Origin: Corynebacterium rouxii | GTDB lineage: Bacteria; Actinomycetota; Actinomycetes; Mycobacteriales; Mycobacteriaceae | Direction of reading: 5' to 3' | DNA: 64,000 bases | NCBI RefSeq assembly: GCF_902702935.1 | Contig: NZ_LR738855.1 | Span: 1,922,001 to 1,986,000 of the forward strand | In this document: positions 53,641 to 61,309 of the stretch, piece after piece | Position numbering within the stretch: position 1 is the stretch's first letter | Layout: each line of letters begins with the position of its first letter | The notes under the pieces: model-generated | Database searches by the model: none | The model's input: the letters and a program-made list of their open reading frames with translations, nothing else | Told to the model about the DNA's origin: nothing | Translations under genes and position numbers: made by a program

Positions 53641-53687
53641 ACAAAAAGGAGGCTGGCCCAGCTACTAAAGTAGCCGCGCCAGCCTCC
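53641..53687 (-). terminator. Terminator of purM
   Basis: Nine-base GC-rich arms (53648-53656, 53679-53687) with a shorter inner stem. On the minus strand T5 follows. It lies 25 bases beyond the purM stop. Confidence 0.8.
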
Positions 53688-53712
53688 CCCGCTTTTAACG
53701 CGAGTTTTCGGC

Positions 53713-54777
53713 TTAGTAGCCTGGGTGGTTACCCGTCAGGATGACCGATGGTTCTTCGCCCTCGGTAGCGCGCACGGTACCCAGCTCCCACGCGTCAATG
53801 TGACGAGCAGTCAAGATAGCTAGTGCACGATCGCGATCCTTCGGAGCAACAACAGCAACCATGCCCACGCCCATGTTGAAGGTCTTTTCCATCTCAACCT
53901 GAGGGACCTGTCCGATGGTCTCAATGGTGCGGAAGATCTGGCCAGGGGTCCAGGTGGCACGAGAAAGCTCTGCGGTAAGGCCTTCTGGGATAACGCGAGC
54001 CAAGTTGCCGGCCAAACCGCCACCGGTGACGTGGCAGAAGGTGTGTACTTCGCACTCGTCGGCAAGCGCCAAGCAGTCCTTGGTGTAGATCTTGGTTGGC
54101 TCGAGCAGCTCCTCACCCAGGGTGCGGTCGAACTCCTCCATGTGGCCGTCGAGAGGCAAACCGGCCTTTTCTAGCAAGACGTGGCGAGCCAAGGAGTAGC
54201 CGTTGGAATGCAGACCAGACGATGCCATAGCGATCACGATGTCGCCGTTGCGCACGCGGTCTGGGCCGAGGACCTCATCTGCTTCGACAACGCCCACGGC
54301 GGTTGCGGAGACGTCGTAATGCTCAGGCTCCATCACGCCTGGGTGTTCTGCGGTTTCGCCACCGAGCAATGCACAACCAGCCTGGATGCAGCCCTCGGCG
54401 ATGCCGGAGACAATTTGTGCCACGTGCTCAGGTACAACCTTGCCGATGACGATGTAGTCCTGCAGGAACAGTGGCTCCGCGCCACAGACAACGAGGTCGT
54501 CCACGCACATGGCAACGAGGTCGATACCAATGGTGTCGTGCTTGTCCATTGCCTGGGCGATAGCCAGCTTGGTACCCACGCCATCGGAACCGGCCGCGAG
54601 CAATGGCTCACGGTACTTACCAAGCGCGAATAGGCCGGCGAATCCGCCGAGGCCGCCGCGAACCTCTGGGCGAGTTGCTTTCTTGGCTAGAGGGGCGAAA
54701 AGCTCAACAGCTTTATCGCCGGCCTCAATATCCACGCCTGCGGCGGCGTAGGAAACGTTGTCGTTCTTTTCCGTCAT
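53713..54777 (-). CDS. purM: Phosphoribosylformylglycinamidine cyclo-ligase (AIR synthetase)
   Basis: 354 residues. It closes the imidazole ring in purine synthesis with ATP. PurM family features are the N-terminal SYAAAGVDIEAGDKAV, the glycine-rich GGLGGFAGLF, the ATP loop SDGVGTKLAIA, MCVDDLVVCGAEPLF and GGETAEHPGVM. It lies 59 bases behind purF in the same direction, so both form an operon. Confidence 0.96.
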   Translation of the reverse strand: MTEKNDNVSYAAAGVDIEAGDKAVELFAPLAKKATRPEVRGGLGGFAGLFALGKYREPLLAAGSDGVGTKLAIAQAMDKHDTIGIDLVAMCVDDLVVCGAEPLFLQDYIVIGKVVPEHVAQIVSGIAEGCIQAGCALLGGETAEHPGVMEPEHYDVSATAVGVVEADEVLGPDRVRNGDIVIAMASSGLHSNGYSLARHVLLEKAGLPLDGHMEEFDRTLGEELLEPTKIYTKDCLALADECEVHTFCHVTGGGLAGNLARVIPEGLTAELSRATWTPGQIFRTIETIGQVPQVEMEKTFNMGVGMVAVVAPKDRDRALAILTARHIDAWELGTVRATEGEEPSVILTGNHPGY

Positions 54778-54836
54778 GTGGGGGACCTTTAATCCTTATG
54801 TACGTTGGGGTGTAAGTAGAGTGTGCTGATTCGCAG

Positions 54837-56411
54837 CTAGTCGACGCTCGCGCAGGAGCTGCGCTTCATCGCGGATACGAGTTCGGCGTTTTTGTTTCCG
54901 GCAGGCATACCGATGGGATACTCACCATCAAAACATGCGCAGCATAGTTCAGCGCGAGGCTGTTGCGTGGCTTCGATCATGGCATCGGTGGAGACATAGC
55001 CCAAGGAGTCCGCACCAAGGGCGCTGCAGACCGACTGCACCACCTCGGCTTCGTTGTCACCGGTGACAGCGTTTGCGATCAGTTCGCCGGGACTTGCAAA
55101 GTCAATGCCGTAGAAGCATGGCCACTTCACAGGCGGCGAAGCGATGCGCACGTGAACCTCGGCGGCACCGGCCTCACGCAGCATGCGGATCAGGGCTCGC
55201 TGGGTGTTGCCGCGCACGATGGAATCGTCCACGACGATAAGGCGCTTGCCTTGGATGACCTCACGCAGCGGGTTGAGCTTGAGGCGAATACCCAGCTGGC
55301 GCAGGGTTTGCGACGGCTGAATAAAGGTGCGGCCAACGTAGGCGTTTTTCACCAAACCTTGACCGAAAGGAATCCTCGACTCTTGGGCGTAGCCGACCGC
55401 AGCAGGGTTGCCGGATTCTGGGACTGGGATAACAAGGTCGCCGTCGATAGGCGATTCTCGTGCTAGTCGACGGCCGATCTCCATGCGGGTTGCATTGACG
55501 TTGCGGCCATGAATCGTGGAATCAGGGCGAGCAAGATAGACATACTCAAACACGCACGTCTTGCGCTGTGGATGTGCGAAGCGTTCGCTATGAATGCCGG
55601 CGCCGTCGATAGCAACGAGTTCACCTGGCTCGATCTCGCGTACGAACGACGCGCCCACGATGTCGAGTGCACAGGTCTCCGAGGCAACCACCCAGCCGCG
55701 CTCCAGTCGACCAAGGACGAGCGGGCGCACACCCCACGGGTCGCGGGCTGCGTACATGGTGTGACCATCGGTGAAGGTCAAGCAGAACGCACCACGCATA
55801 CGAGGCAGGAGTGCTCGGGCGGATTCGATCAAAGATGTACCCTCCGATACTCCGTGTGCCAGCAGGGCTGTCATCACATCGGAATCGGAGGGCTCAGTGT
55901 CAGGTTTTACCAAATCGTGCTCGGCGGCTTCTGCCATGAGCTCGAGGTAGTTCACCAGATTGCCGTTGTGGCACAGCGCCACATCGGTTCCTTCTGGGGT
56001 TACACGGAACATTGGTTGGGAGTTTTCCCACATCACTCCACCCGCAGTGGAATAACGGGTATGGCCGATGGCCACGTCGCCGCTGAGGGATTCCAAGGTA
56101 GGTTCGTCAAACACCTGGGACACAAGCCCCAAGTCTTTGAATACCACGACTTGATCGCCGTCACCGACGGCGATTCCCGCAGCTTCTTGTCCACGGTGCT
56201 GCAAGGCGAAAAGTCCAAAATAGGTGAGCTTGGATACTTCTTCGCCTGGCGCCCACACACCAAAAACGCCACATTCCTCGCGCGGAGCCTGTTCGCCGCG
56301 GTCGTCAAGGTCTGTCAACGTTGAGGGTACGGTAGTGGAATCAAACGGAAGATTGTCTTTTTGGGGCTGGTCAGTTTGTGCCACGCTGCCCATAGTAACG
56401 TGCATTGCCAC
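54837..56411 (-). CDS. purF: Amidophosphoribosyltransferase
   Basis: 524 residues if started at the GTG at 56411 (ATGs at 56405 and 56393 are equally possible). It catalyses the first committed step of purine synthesis. A propeptide ends before the nucleophile Cys in REECGVFGVW (C47 by count). The Ntn glutaminase domain follows (ALQHRGQEAAGI, GHTRYSTAG), then the PRTase domain with PRPP loop LIVVDDSIVRGNT. Cysteines in VFEYVYLARPDS, KWPCFYGID and LCCACFDGEYP match the iron-sulfur, self-processing B. subtilis type. Confidence 0.95.
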   Translation of the reverse strand: MAMHVTMGSVAQTDQPQKDNLPFDSTTVPSTLTDLDDRGEQAPREECGVFGVWAPGEEVSKLTYFGLFALQHRGQEAAGIAVGDGDQVVVFKDLGLVSQVFDEPTLESLSGDVAIGHTRYSTAGGVMWENSQPMFRVTPEGTDVALCHNGNLVNYLELMAEAAEHDLVKPDTEPSDSDVMTALLAHGVSEGTSLIESARALLPRMRGAFCLTFTDGHTMYAARDPWGVRPLVLGRLERGWVVASETCALDIVGASFVREIEPGELVAIDGAGIHSERFAHPQRKTCVFEYVYLARPDSTIHGRNVNATRMEIGRRLARESPIDGDLVIPVPESGNPAAVGYAQESRIPFGQGLVKNAYVGRTFIQPSQTLRQLGIRLKLNPLREVIQGKRLIVVDDSIVRGNTQRALIRMLREAGAAEVHVRIASPPVKWPCFYGIDFASPGELIANAVTGDNEAEVVQSVCSALGADSLGYVSTDAMIEATQQPRAELCCACFDGEYPIGMPAGNKNAELVSAMKRSSCASVD

Positions 56412-56451
56412 GTTGCACTAATGCTTTAGATTTTGCACGCTTACCCCCGCG

Positions 56452-56847
56452 TTATACAGGGCCATGCTGATTAAGCGTCACCACGGGCAGCCAGTATGCG
56501 ATCTCCCCTGCACGGGTGCCCGAAGCCGACACTTGCGGGTTGCCAGCGTAGGGATCCAACCCAGTAGCAAGCCGCAGCCACGCAAGCGGCGTGGTTTCTA
56601 CAACATTGGGTGGGGTGCCGCGGGTGTGCCGTGGGCCTTCGATGCATTGCACGGCAACAAATGGCGGCACTCTGAGTTCCACGGAGTTGCCCGGCGCGAG
56701 CTTTTCGACGGTCCTTACGGTCAGGCGTACAGCTGTAGCGATGGCCATGCGTGGGGGCTTTTCGACGCTTTCCGGGTGTGCGATCCAATCGGCGATGGCG
56801 AGTACCGCTGCTCGTGTTTCTGCAGGATCTGGGGCTCGTCGTGCCAT
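56452..56847 (-). CDS. SCP2-like sterol-carrier-family protein
   Basis: 131 residues from the ATG at 56847, which follows GGAGGT by eight bases. The layout matches a short actinobacterial family: basic start MARRAPDPAETRAAV, then VELRVPPFVAVQCIEGPRHTRG (broken motif), then TTPLAWLRLATG. It resembles a small sterol-carrier/maleylpyruvate-isomerase-like domain. Ligand unknown. It precedes purF in the same direction, 40 bases away. Confidence 0.75.
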   Translation of the reverse strand: MARRAPDPAETRAAVLAIADWIAHPESVEKPPRMAIATAVRLTVRTVEKLAPGNSVELRVPPFVAVQCIEGPRHTRGTPPNVVETTPLAWLRLATGLDPYAGNPQVSASGTRAGEIAYWLPVVTLNQHGPV

Positions 56848-56876
56848 GTGCTTGTACCTCCGGTATTTTCTATTGC

Positions 56877-57863
56877 ATGAATACACGCTCCCCTCACGTT
56901 ACCCTTCGTTTTCTTGCTGCTCCCACCGATGTATTGATGGCTGGTAGCCATGGCGTGGGTGGTGGTCGTGTGTTGGAGTGGATTGATAAGGCTGCCTATG
57001 CGTGCGCGGTGCAGTGGTCGGGGACGTACTGTGTGACCGCGTATGTGGGCCATATTCATTTCACGCGTCCGATTCCGTCGGGGCACATGGTGGAGGTGCG
57101 CTCGCGAATTGCGATGACGGGGCGGTCGTCGATGCACATTGTTAATGAGGTGTTGTCGGCGGATCCACGCGAGGGTGTTTTTACTCGTGCGTGTGACTGC
57201 TTGGTGATTTTTGTGGCTAAGGATCCGGAAACGGGCGGGGCCATGCCGGTGCCGTCGTTTACGCCTGATGGTCCTGAGGAGCAGCGGGTGCTGGAGTCTG
57301 CGTTGTCTCGTATCGATCTGCGCAAGGCTATCGAGGAGGAGATGGAGAAGCAGACTTACGTTGGCCCTTCCGATGCGCCACGGCTGGTCACGCGCTTTTT
57401 GGCTAAGCCTACGGACGTGAACTGGGGCGGCAAGGTTCACGGTGGTACGGCCATGGAGTGGATCGATGAGGCCGGTGCCGCCTGCACAATGGAATGGTCT
57501 GGGGAGCATACGGTTGCGGTTTATGCTGGTGGTATCCGTTTTTATCGCCCGATTCAGATTGGCGATTTGATTGAGGTGGATGCGCGGATGATGCGTACTG
57601 ACAATCGCGGCATGCAGATGTCAATTTTTGTGCGTTCCGGAAATCCTCGCGGCGGGCGCGAGGATCTTCATACTGCAATTCATGCGACGGTGAGTTATGT
57701 TGCGGTTGATATTGATGGCAATCCGCTGCCGGCGCGCCAGTTTGTGCCGCGTACGCAGGAGGATCTGCAGTTGGCAGAGCATGCCAATGTGCTGCGCGAG
57801 TTGCGCGCACAGTATTCCCCTATGCCGTTGATCGCACAAAAGACCACGCAGCGCATCGACTAA
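56877..57863 (+). CDS. Acyl-CoA thioesterase with two hotdog domains
   Basis: 328 residues from the ATG at 56877. Two 4HBT domains in tandem: HGVGGGRVLEWIDKAAYACA with the following helix (about 25-45) and its repeat GKVHGGTAMEWIDEAGAACT (about 185-204). Each is followed by a FYRPI/FTRPI strand and an EVRSR/EVDAR strand. It hydrolyses acyl-CoA. The likely active-site acids are the Asp residues in WIDKA and WIDEA. It diverges from the SCP-like gene across 29 bases. Confidence 0.88.
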   Translation: MNTRSPHVTLRFLAAPTDVLMAGSHGVGGGRVLEWIDKAAYACAVQWSGTYCVTAYVGHIHFTRPIPSGHMVEVRSRIAMTGRSSMHIVNEVLSADPREGVFTRACDCLVIFVAKDPETGGAMPVPSFTPDGPEEQRVLESALSRIDLRKAIEEEMEKQTYVGPSDAPRLVTRFLAKPTDVNWGGKVHGGTAMEWIDEAGAACTMEWSGEHTVAVYAGGIRFYRPIQIGDLIEVDARMMRTDNRGMQMSIFVRSGNPRGGREDLHTAIHATVSYVAVDIDGNPLPARQFVPRTQEDLQLAEHANVLRELRAQYSPMPLIAQKTTQRID

Positions 57864-57865
57864 GG

Positions 57866-58567
57866 CTACGAGGCGTTGGGTATGACCACCATCCAGACAG
57901 AGACGAGGTGAACGATTGCGGCCACGATGGTAGCTGCGTGAAATACCTCGTGGTAGCCCATGATGGTGGCGTTTCTTCCTGGCCAGCGTAGGGCGTACAC
58001 GATAGCGCCTGCGGAGTAAACAATGCCGCCGATAAACAGCAGCCATACCACGGCTGGGCCTTCGGCGTGCCAAAGTGCAGGGATCAGTGGGGTTATCAGC
58101 CAGCCTAAAGCGATATAAATGGTGGCCGCTAGCCAGCGCGGGTGGGTGATCCACACCATGCTGAGGATGAGTGCACCTGCGGCTCCTGCCCATGCAAGGT
58201 AGAGCACCCAGAGCGATTGCGGGAGGGCGATCAGGCATAGGGGCGTGTAGGTTGCTGCAATGAATATTGCAATGGTGGCGTGGTCGGCGCGACGCCACCA
58301 CGCAACTGTTTCGGGGGTTTTCCAGCGGCCGCGGTGATATGCGGCGGATACACCAAAGAGGGCTACTACCCCGATGGCGTAGATCAGTACGCCGAGCGCC
58401 TGTGGCCAAGGGCGGTAAATGAAGGCAAAGGTGGACAGTACTGAGCCTGAGACGAGGGCACACCATGCGGCCACGAGGTGGAACCAGCCGCGGGTGATGG
58501 GGCGGGGGCCGCGGTCGTAGAACCATCGGCGATATTCGACCATCTGGGTTGGCGGTGCTGCGGTCAT
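57866..58567 (-). CDS. trhA: TrhA/hemolysin III (PAQR) family membrane protein
   Basis: 233 residues from the ATG at 58567, which sits six bases after GAGAGGA. Seven predicted helices. PAQR ligands are present: Ser/His in FGVSAAYHRGRW, Asp in WRRADHATIAIFIAATYTP and the final His pair in GYHEVFHAATIVAAIVH. The family includes energy-homeostasis and long-chain unsaturated fatty-acid regulators, and the hemolysin name is historical. It converges on the thioesterase gene. Confidence 0.87.
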   Translation of the reverse strand: MTAAPPTQMVEYRRWFYDRGPRPITRGWFHLVAAWCALVSGSVLSTFAFIYRPWPQALGVLIYAIGVVALFGVSAAYHRGRWKTPETVAWWRRADHATIAIFIAATYTPLCLIALPQSLWVLYLAWAGAAGALILSMVWITHPRWLAATIYIALGWLITPLIPALWHAEGPAVVWLLFIGGIVYSAGAIVYALRWPGRNATIMGYHEVFHAATIVAAIVHLVSVWMVVIPNAS

Positions 58568-58705
58568 TGGCATTCCTCTCGTGGCGGTGAGACTGCGAAT
58601 GTATGTGAATCCAAAACCTACCACTGCGTAGGTTTCCACGCCACGCCCCACGGTCGTGCACGCGGTTTTCTTTTGCGGCCACTGTGGCGTACATTGCGAT
58701 CATCG

Positions 58706-58733
58706 CCAAAAGTTCAATGCTTTGAACTTTTGG
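58706..58733. promoter_or_regulatory. 12-bp perfect hairpin upstream of nrdI
   Basis: CCAAAAGTTCAA and its inverse flank a four-base loop (TGCT). It lies 58 bases before the nrdI start and has no T-run. It may act as an operator or a leader stem-loop for nrdIF. It does not resemble an NrdR box. Confidence 0.5.
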
Positions 58734-58790
58734 TTGTGTGGTGCATCATTTCCACACACCGCCCCACAAAAACACCGCAAGGAGGCCACA

Positions 58791-59216
58791 GTGGAAGCGT
58801 CGACAAACCCGCAGGTGATCTACTTCTCCTCAGTGTCGGAAAACACTCACCGCTTCATCCAAAAAACCAAACTCACCCACCAACGCATCGGGCTCCGCAC
58901 CCGCGACAACCCCATCATCGCAACAGGCCCCTACGTGCTCATCACCCCGACTTACGGAGGAGGTGACCTCGCCAAAGCCGTACCCAAACAAGTGATCAAA
59001 TTCCTCAACGTCGAACAAAACCGACACTTCCTCAAAGGCGTGATAACCAGCGGAAATCGCAACTTCGGACCCGCCTTTTGCTTCGCCGGCACCACCATCG
59101 CACACAAATGCAAGGTGCCCGAAATCCATCGATTCGAACTACTCGGCACCAACTCCGATGCCCGCCACGTCCACGACACCGTGATCGCCATACTCAACGA
59201 AAGGACCACCAAATGA
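58791..59216 (+). CDS. nrdI: Flavodoxin-like NrdI, activator of NrdF
   Basis: 141 residues from the GTG at 58791, preceded by AAGGAGGCC at ideal spacing. Features are the flavodoxin phosphate loop YFSSVSENTHRF (about 11-22), TPTYGGGD and the FMN loop SGNRNFGPAFC. NrdI supplies superoxide or an oxidant to the R2 subunit. In class Ie it drives conversion of a tyrosine to the DOPA radical. Its stop overlaps the nrdF start (ATGA), so the pair is made together. No nrdE or nrdH lies nearby. Confidence 0.94.
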   Translation: MEASTNPQVIYFSSVSENTHRFIQKTKLTHQRIGLRTRDNPIIATGPYVLITPTYGGGDLAKAVPKQVIKFLNVEQNRHFLKGVITSGNRNFGPAFCFAGTTIAHKCKVPEIHRFELLGTNSDARHVHDTVIAILNERTTK

Positions 59217-60238
59217 GCTACATCGACAACTCCATCACCCCGCCACAATGGCTACACAACCCCACCACCCCACTGCGCCCCATCAACTGGAATCGCACCC
59301 AAGACGCAAAAGACAACGAAGTGTGGCAGCGCCTCACCGCAAACTTCTGGCTACCAGAAAAAGTGCCACTATCCAACGACCTCCCTACCTGGCGCACCAT
59401 GACACCCGTCTACCGCGAGCTTGTCACCCGCACCTTCACAGGGCTTACGCTGCTTGACACACTCCAAGCAAGCGTCGGCGAAATCAGCCAAATTCCCGAC
59501 GCCCACACCGAACACGAACAAGCCGTCTACGCCAACATCGCCTTCATGCAGGCCGTCCACGCCCGCAGCTACTCCTCAGTGTTTAGCACCATGTGCTCCA
59601 GCACGGAGATCGACGACGCCTACACCTGGGCCGTATCCAACCCCCTTCTCCAGCGCCGCGCCACCCGCGTCATCGAACACTACTACGGCGACGATCCCCT
59701 CAAACGAAAAGTCGCTTCCACGCTGCTCTCTTCTCTACTCCTCTACGCAGGCTTCTACCTGCCACTTTGGCTATCAACACGCGGAAAACTCATGAACACC
59801 GCCGACATGATCCGCCTCATCCTGCGCGATAAAGCCGTCCACGGCTACTACTCCGGATATAAATATCAACGCGGGCTCGAGCTCAAACCCGAACGCGCCA
59901 ATGAAATGGCAGAGTTCACCTACTCGCTTTGCGACGAACTCCTCGAGATGGAAAAGGCCTACACCGCCGACCTCTACGTCCCAGCCGACCAAGCCAATGC
60001 CCTAGAAGGCCTCACCTTGGACGGCGTGATGTCTTTTGTGTACTACAACGCCGACAAAGCACTGATGAACCTAGGCTACGAGCCGGCATACGAAGAACAA
60101 GCAGCACACGTAAGCCCCGAAATTATTGCGGCCTTAACCCCAGAATCCAATGAAACTCATGACTTCTTCTCGGGGTCCGGTTCTGCCTACATCATCGGAA
60201 CCGCGGAAGAAACCACGGAAGAAGACTGGGACTTTTAG
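59213..60238 (+). CDS. nrdF: Ribonucleotide reductase R2 subunit, class Ie-like (QSK variant)
   Basis: 341 residues, the usual NrdF length, ending EEDWDF, the tail that binds NrdE. The ferritin-like core aligns with class Ib NrdF, but three of the four Glu metal ligands are gone. FMQAVHARSY has Gln113 where Glu is expected, the LLSSLLLYAGFY helix has Ser173, and LRDKAVHGYY has Lys207. Asp82, His116, His210 and radical Tyr120 remain. Gln/Ser/Lys is the set reported for class Ie enzymes, which need no metal and hold a DOPA radical formed with NrdI. I therefore infer a metal-free R2 working with a NrdE encoded elsewhere. Residue numbers are by hand count. Confidence 0.92.
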   Translation: MSYIDNSITPPQWLHNPTTPLRPINWNRTQDAKDNEVWQRLTANFWLPEKVPLSNDLPTWRTMTPVYRELVTRTFTGLTLLDTLQASVGEISQIPDAHTEHEQAVYANIAFMQAVHARSYSSVFSTMCSSTEIDDAYTWAVSNPLLQRRATRVIEHYYGDDPLKRKVASTLLSSLLLYAGFYLPLWLSTRGKLMNTADMIRLILRDKAVHGYYSGYKYQRGLELKPERANEMAEFTYSLCDELLEMEKAYTADLYVPADQANALEGLTLDGVMSFVYYNADKALMNLGYEPAYEEQAAHVSPEIIAALTPESNETHDFFSGSGSAYIIGTAEETTEEDWDF

Positions 60239-60780
60239 CAGGTCAACACATATATACCTACTCTCAAGCATATTGACAGCAAACTCCAATACCGCCACAT
60301 TAACCCCACCGTTCACAGTCACATGACGTGCGAAGACGCAGGTCAGTCCCGTGATCCAGCAACTCAGCAGACATCACAGAGTTTTGCCAGAGAACAGCAT
60401 TTATGCAGGTAGAAGGGTTTTTGACGAGAGTGGGGCTCCCCTTGCATCACCATCGGATTGGGTGCACACTAGGAGACATCAACAGCGCAAGTTGTTGAGG
60501 GAATATAGAAGAAGCATTCGGGAAGGAGAGGTTCATTGACAGCTAACTCTCGGGTTGAGGTTTGTAGCTAAAACCGCAATCCATATACGCCAGCGGGCTT
60601 ATAAGGATCATGCTTGTTGTTGAGGGACTCCGAGTATGAACACCATAAACCCCATTGGACCCATAGTGATTCAATACCGGCCATCGAGGATAGGCGTTGA
60701 GGGGCGCAGATCTTTACAGGCTGAATCAACATCCACTGGCGTAACCTTTCTGAGGCATCTTTCCTTTGGGATTGAGGGAC
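60239..60780. other. 540 bases without a confident gene downstream of nrdF
   Basis: A plus-strand 62-codon frame (60351-60539) has some coding character (ENSIYAGRRVFDESGAPLASP) but no ribosome site or known family, and may be a gene remnant. No RNA gene was recognised. Confidence 0.4.
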
Positions 60781-60822
60781 ATAAAGGTGGGCTGATAGCA
60801 ATTGCTATCAGCCCACCTTTAT
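60781..60822. terminator. Terminator of the peroxidase gene
   Basis: A 42-base perfect palindrome (60781-60822) centred on the AATT at 60800-60803, with T-rich flanks. It sits 15 bases beyond the stop of the convergent minus-strand gene. Confidence 0.85.
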
Positions 60823-60837
60823 GTTTATAACCCGTAA

Positions 60838-61308
60838 TTAAATAGGGAGATACTCTTCTAGCACGTTGATGATCTTCATATCATCAGGATCCAGCGACGG
60901 CGCAAAACGACCTACTACCTCACCGCTTGGTGCCACCACGAACTTTTCAAAGTTCCACTCAATATCTGGGCCATCGCCTTTGAGTTTCTTATACAGCTCG
61001 ATGGTGTTCGGTCCGTTCACGTCCGACTTAGCCAAAAGCGGGAACCGCACCCCAAACTTTTCTTCGTATCGACGCGCCACCTGAGCATCCTTGCCAGGTT
61101 CTTCCTCCCCAAACTGGTTACAAGGAACACCAATCACAAAGAAACCACGCATAGCGTAATCCTCGTAGAGCTCCTCGAGAGTCTCCAGCTGCGGGGTGTA
61201 CCCGCACTCTGATGCAGTGTTCACGATCAACAAACAATGACCAGCCCACTGATCCATCGAGGTTTTCTCTCCGTTAATCAGCGTGACCTCGGTATCAAAA
61301 ATATTCAT
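60838..61308 (-). CDS. mpx: Glutathione-peroxidase-family peroxidase, probably mycothiol/thioredoxin-dependent
   Basis: 156 residues from the ATG at 61308. Active-site Cys in NTASECGYTPQ (C36 by count, TGC codon, not selenocysteine), the second conserved Cys in GVPCNQFG, and Trp in IEWNFEKFVV complete the family tetrad with Gln. Because the genome encodes mycothiol synthesis rather than glutathione, the reductant is probably mycothiol/mycoredoxin or thioredoxin, as known for C. glutamicum Mpx. It follows prtB with a one-base gap, so both are co-transcribed. Confidence 0.9.
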   Translation of the reverse strand: MNIFDTEVTLINGEKTSMDQWAGHCLLIVNTASECGYTPQLETLEELYEDYAMRGFFVIGVPCNQFGEEEPGKDAQVARRYEEKFGVRFPLLAKSDVNGPNTIELYKKLKGDGPDIEWNFEKFVVAPSGEVVGRFAPSLDPDDMKIINVLEEYLPI

Positions 61309-61309
61309 C

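Noticed and set aside
59213-60238. Standard class Ib (Mn/Fe) NrdF
   Set aside because: Three of the Glu ligands are replaced by Gln, Ser and Lys, which is incompatible with the usual dimetal site.
60838-61308. Selenocysteine peroxidase
   Set aside because: The active-site codon is TGC (Cys).
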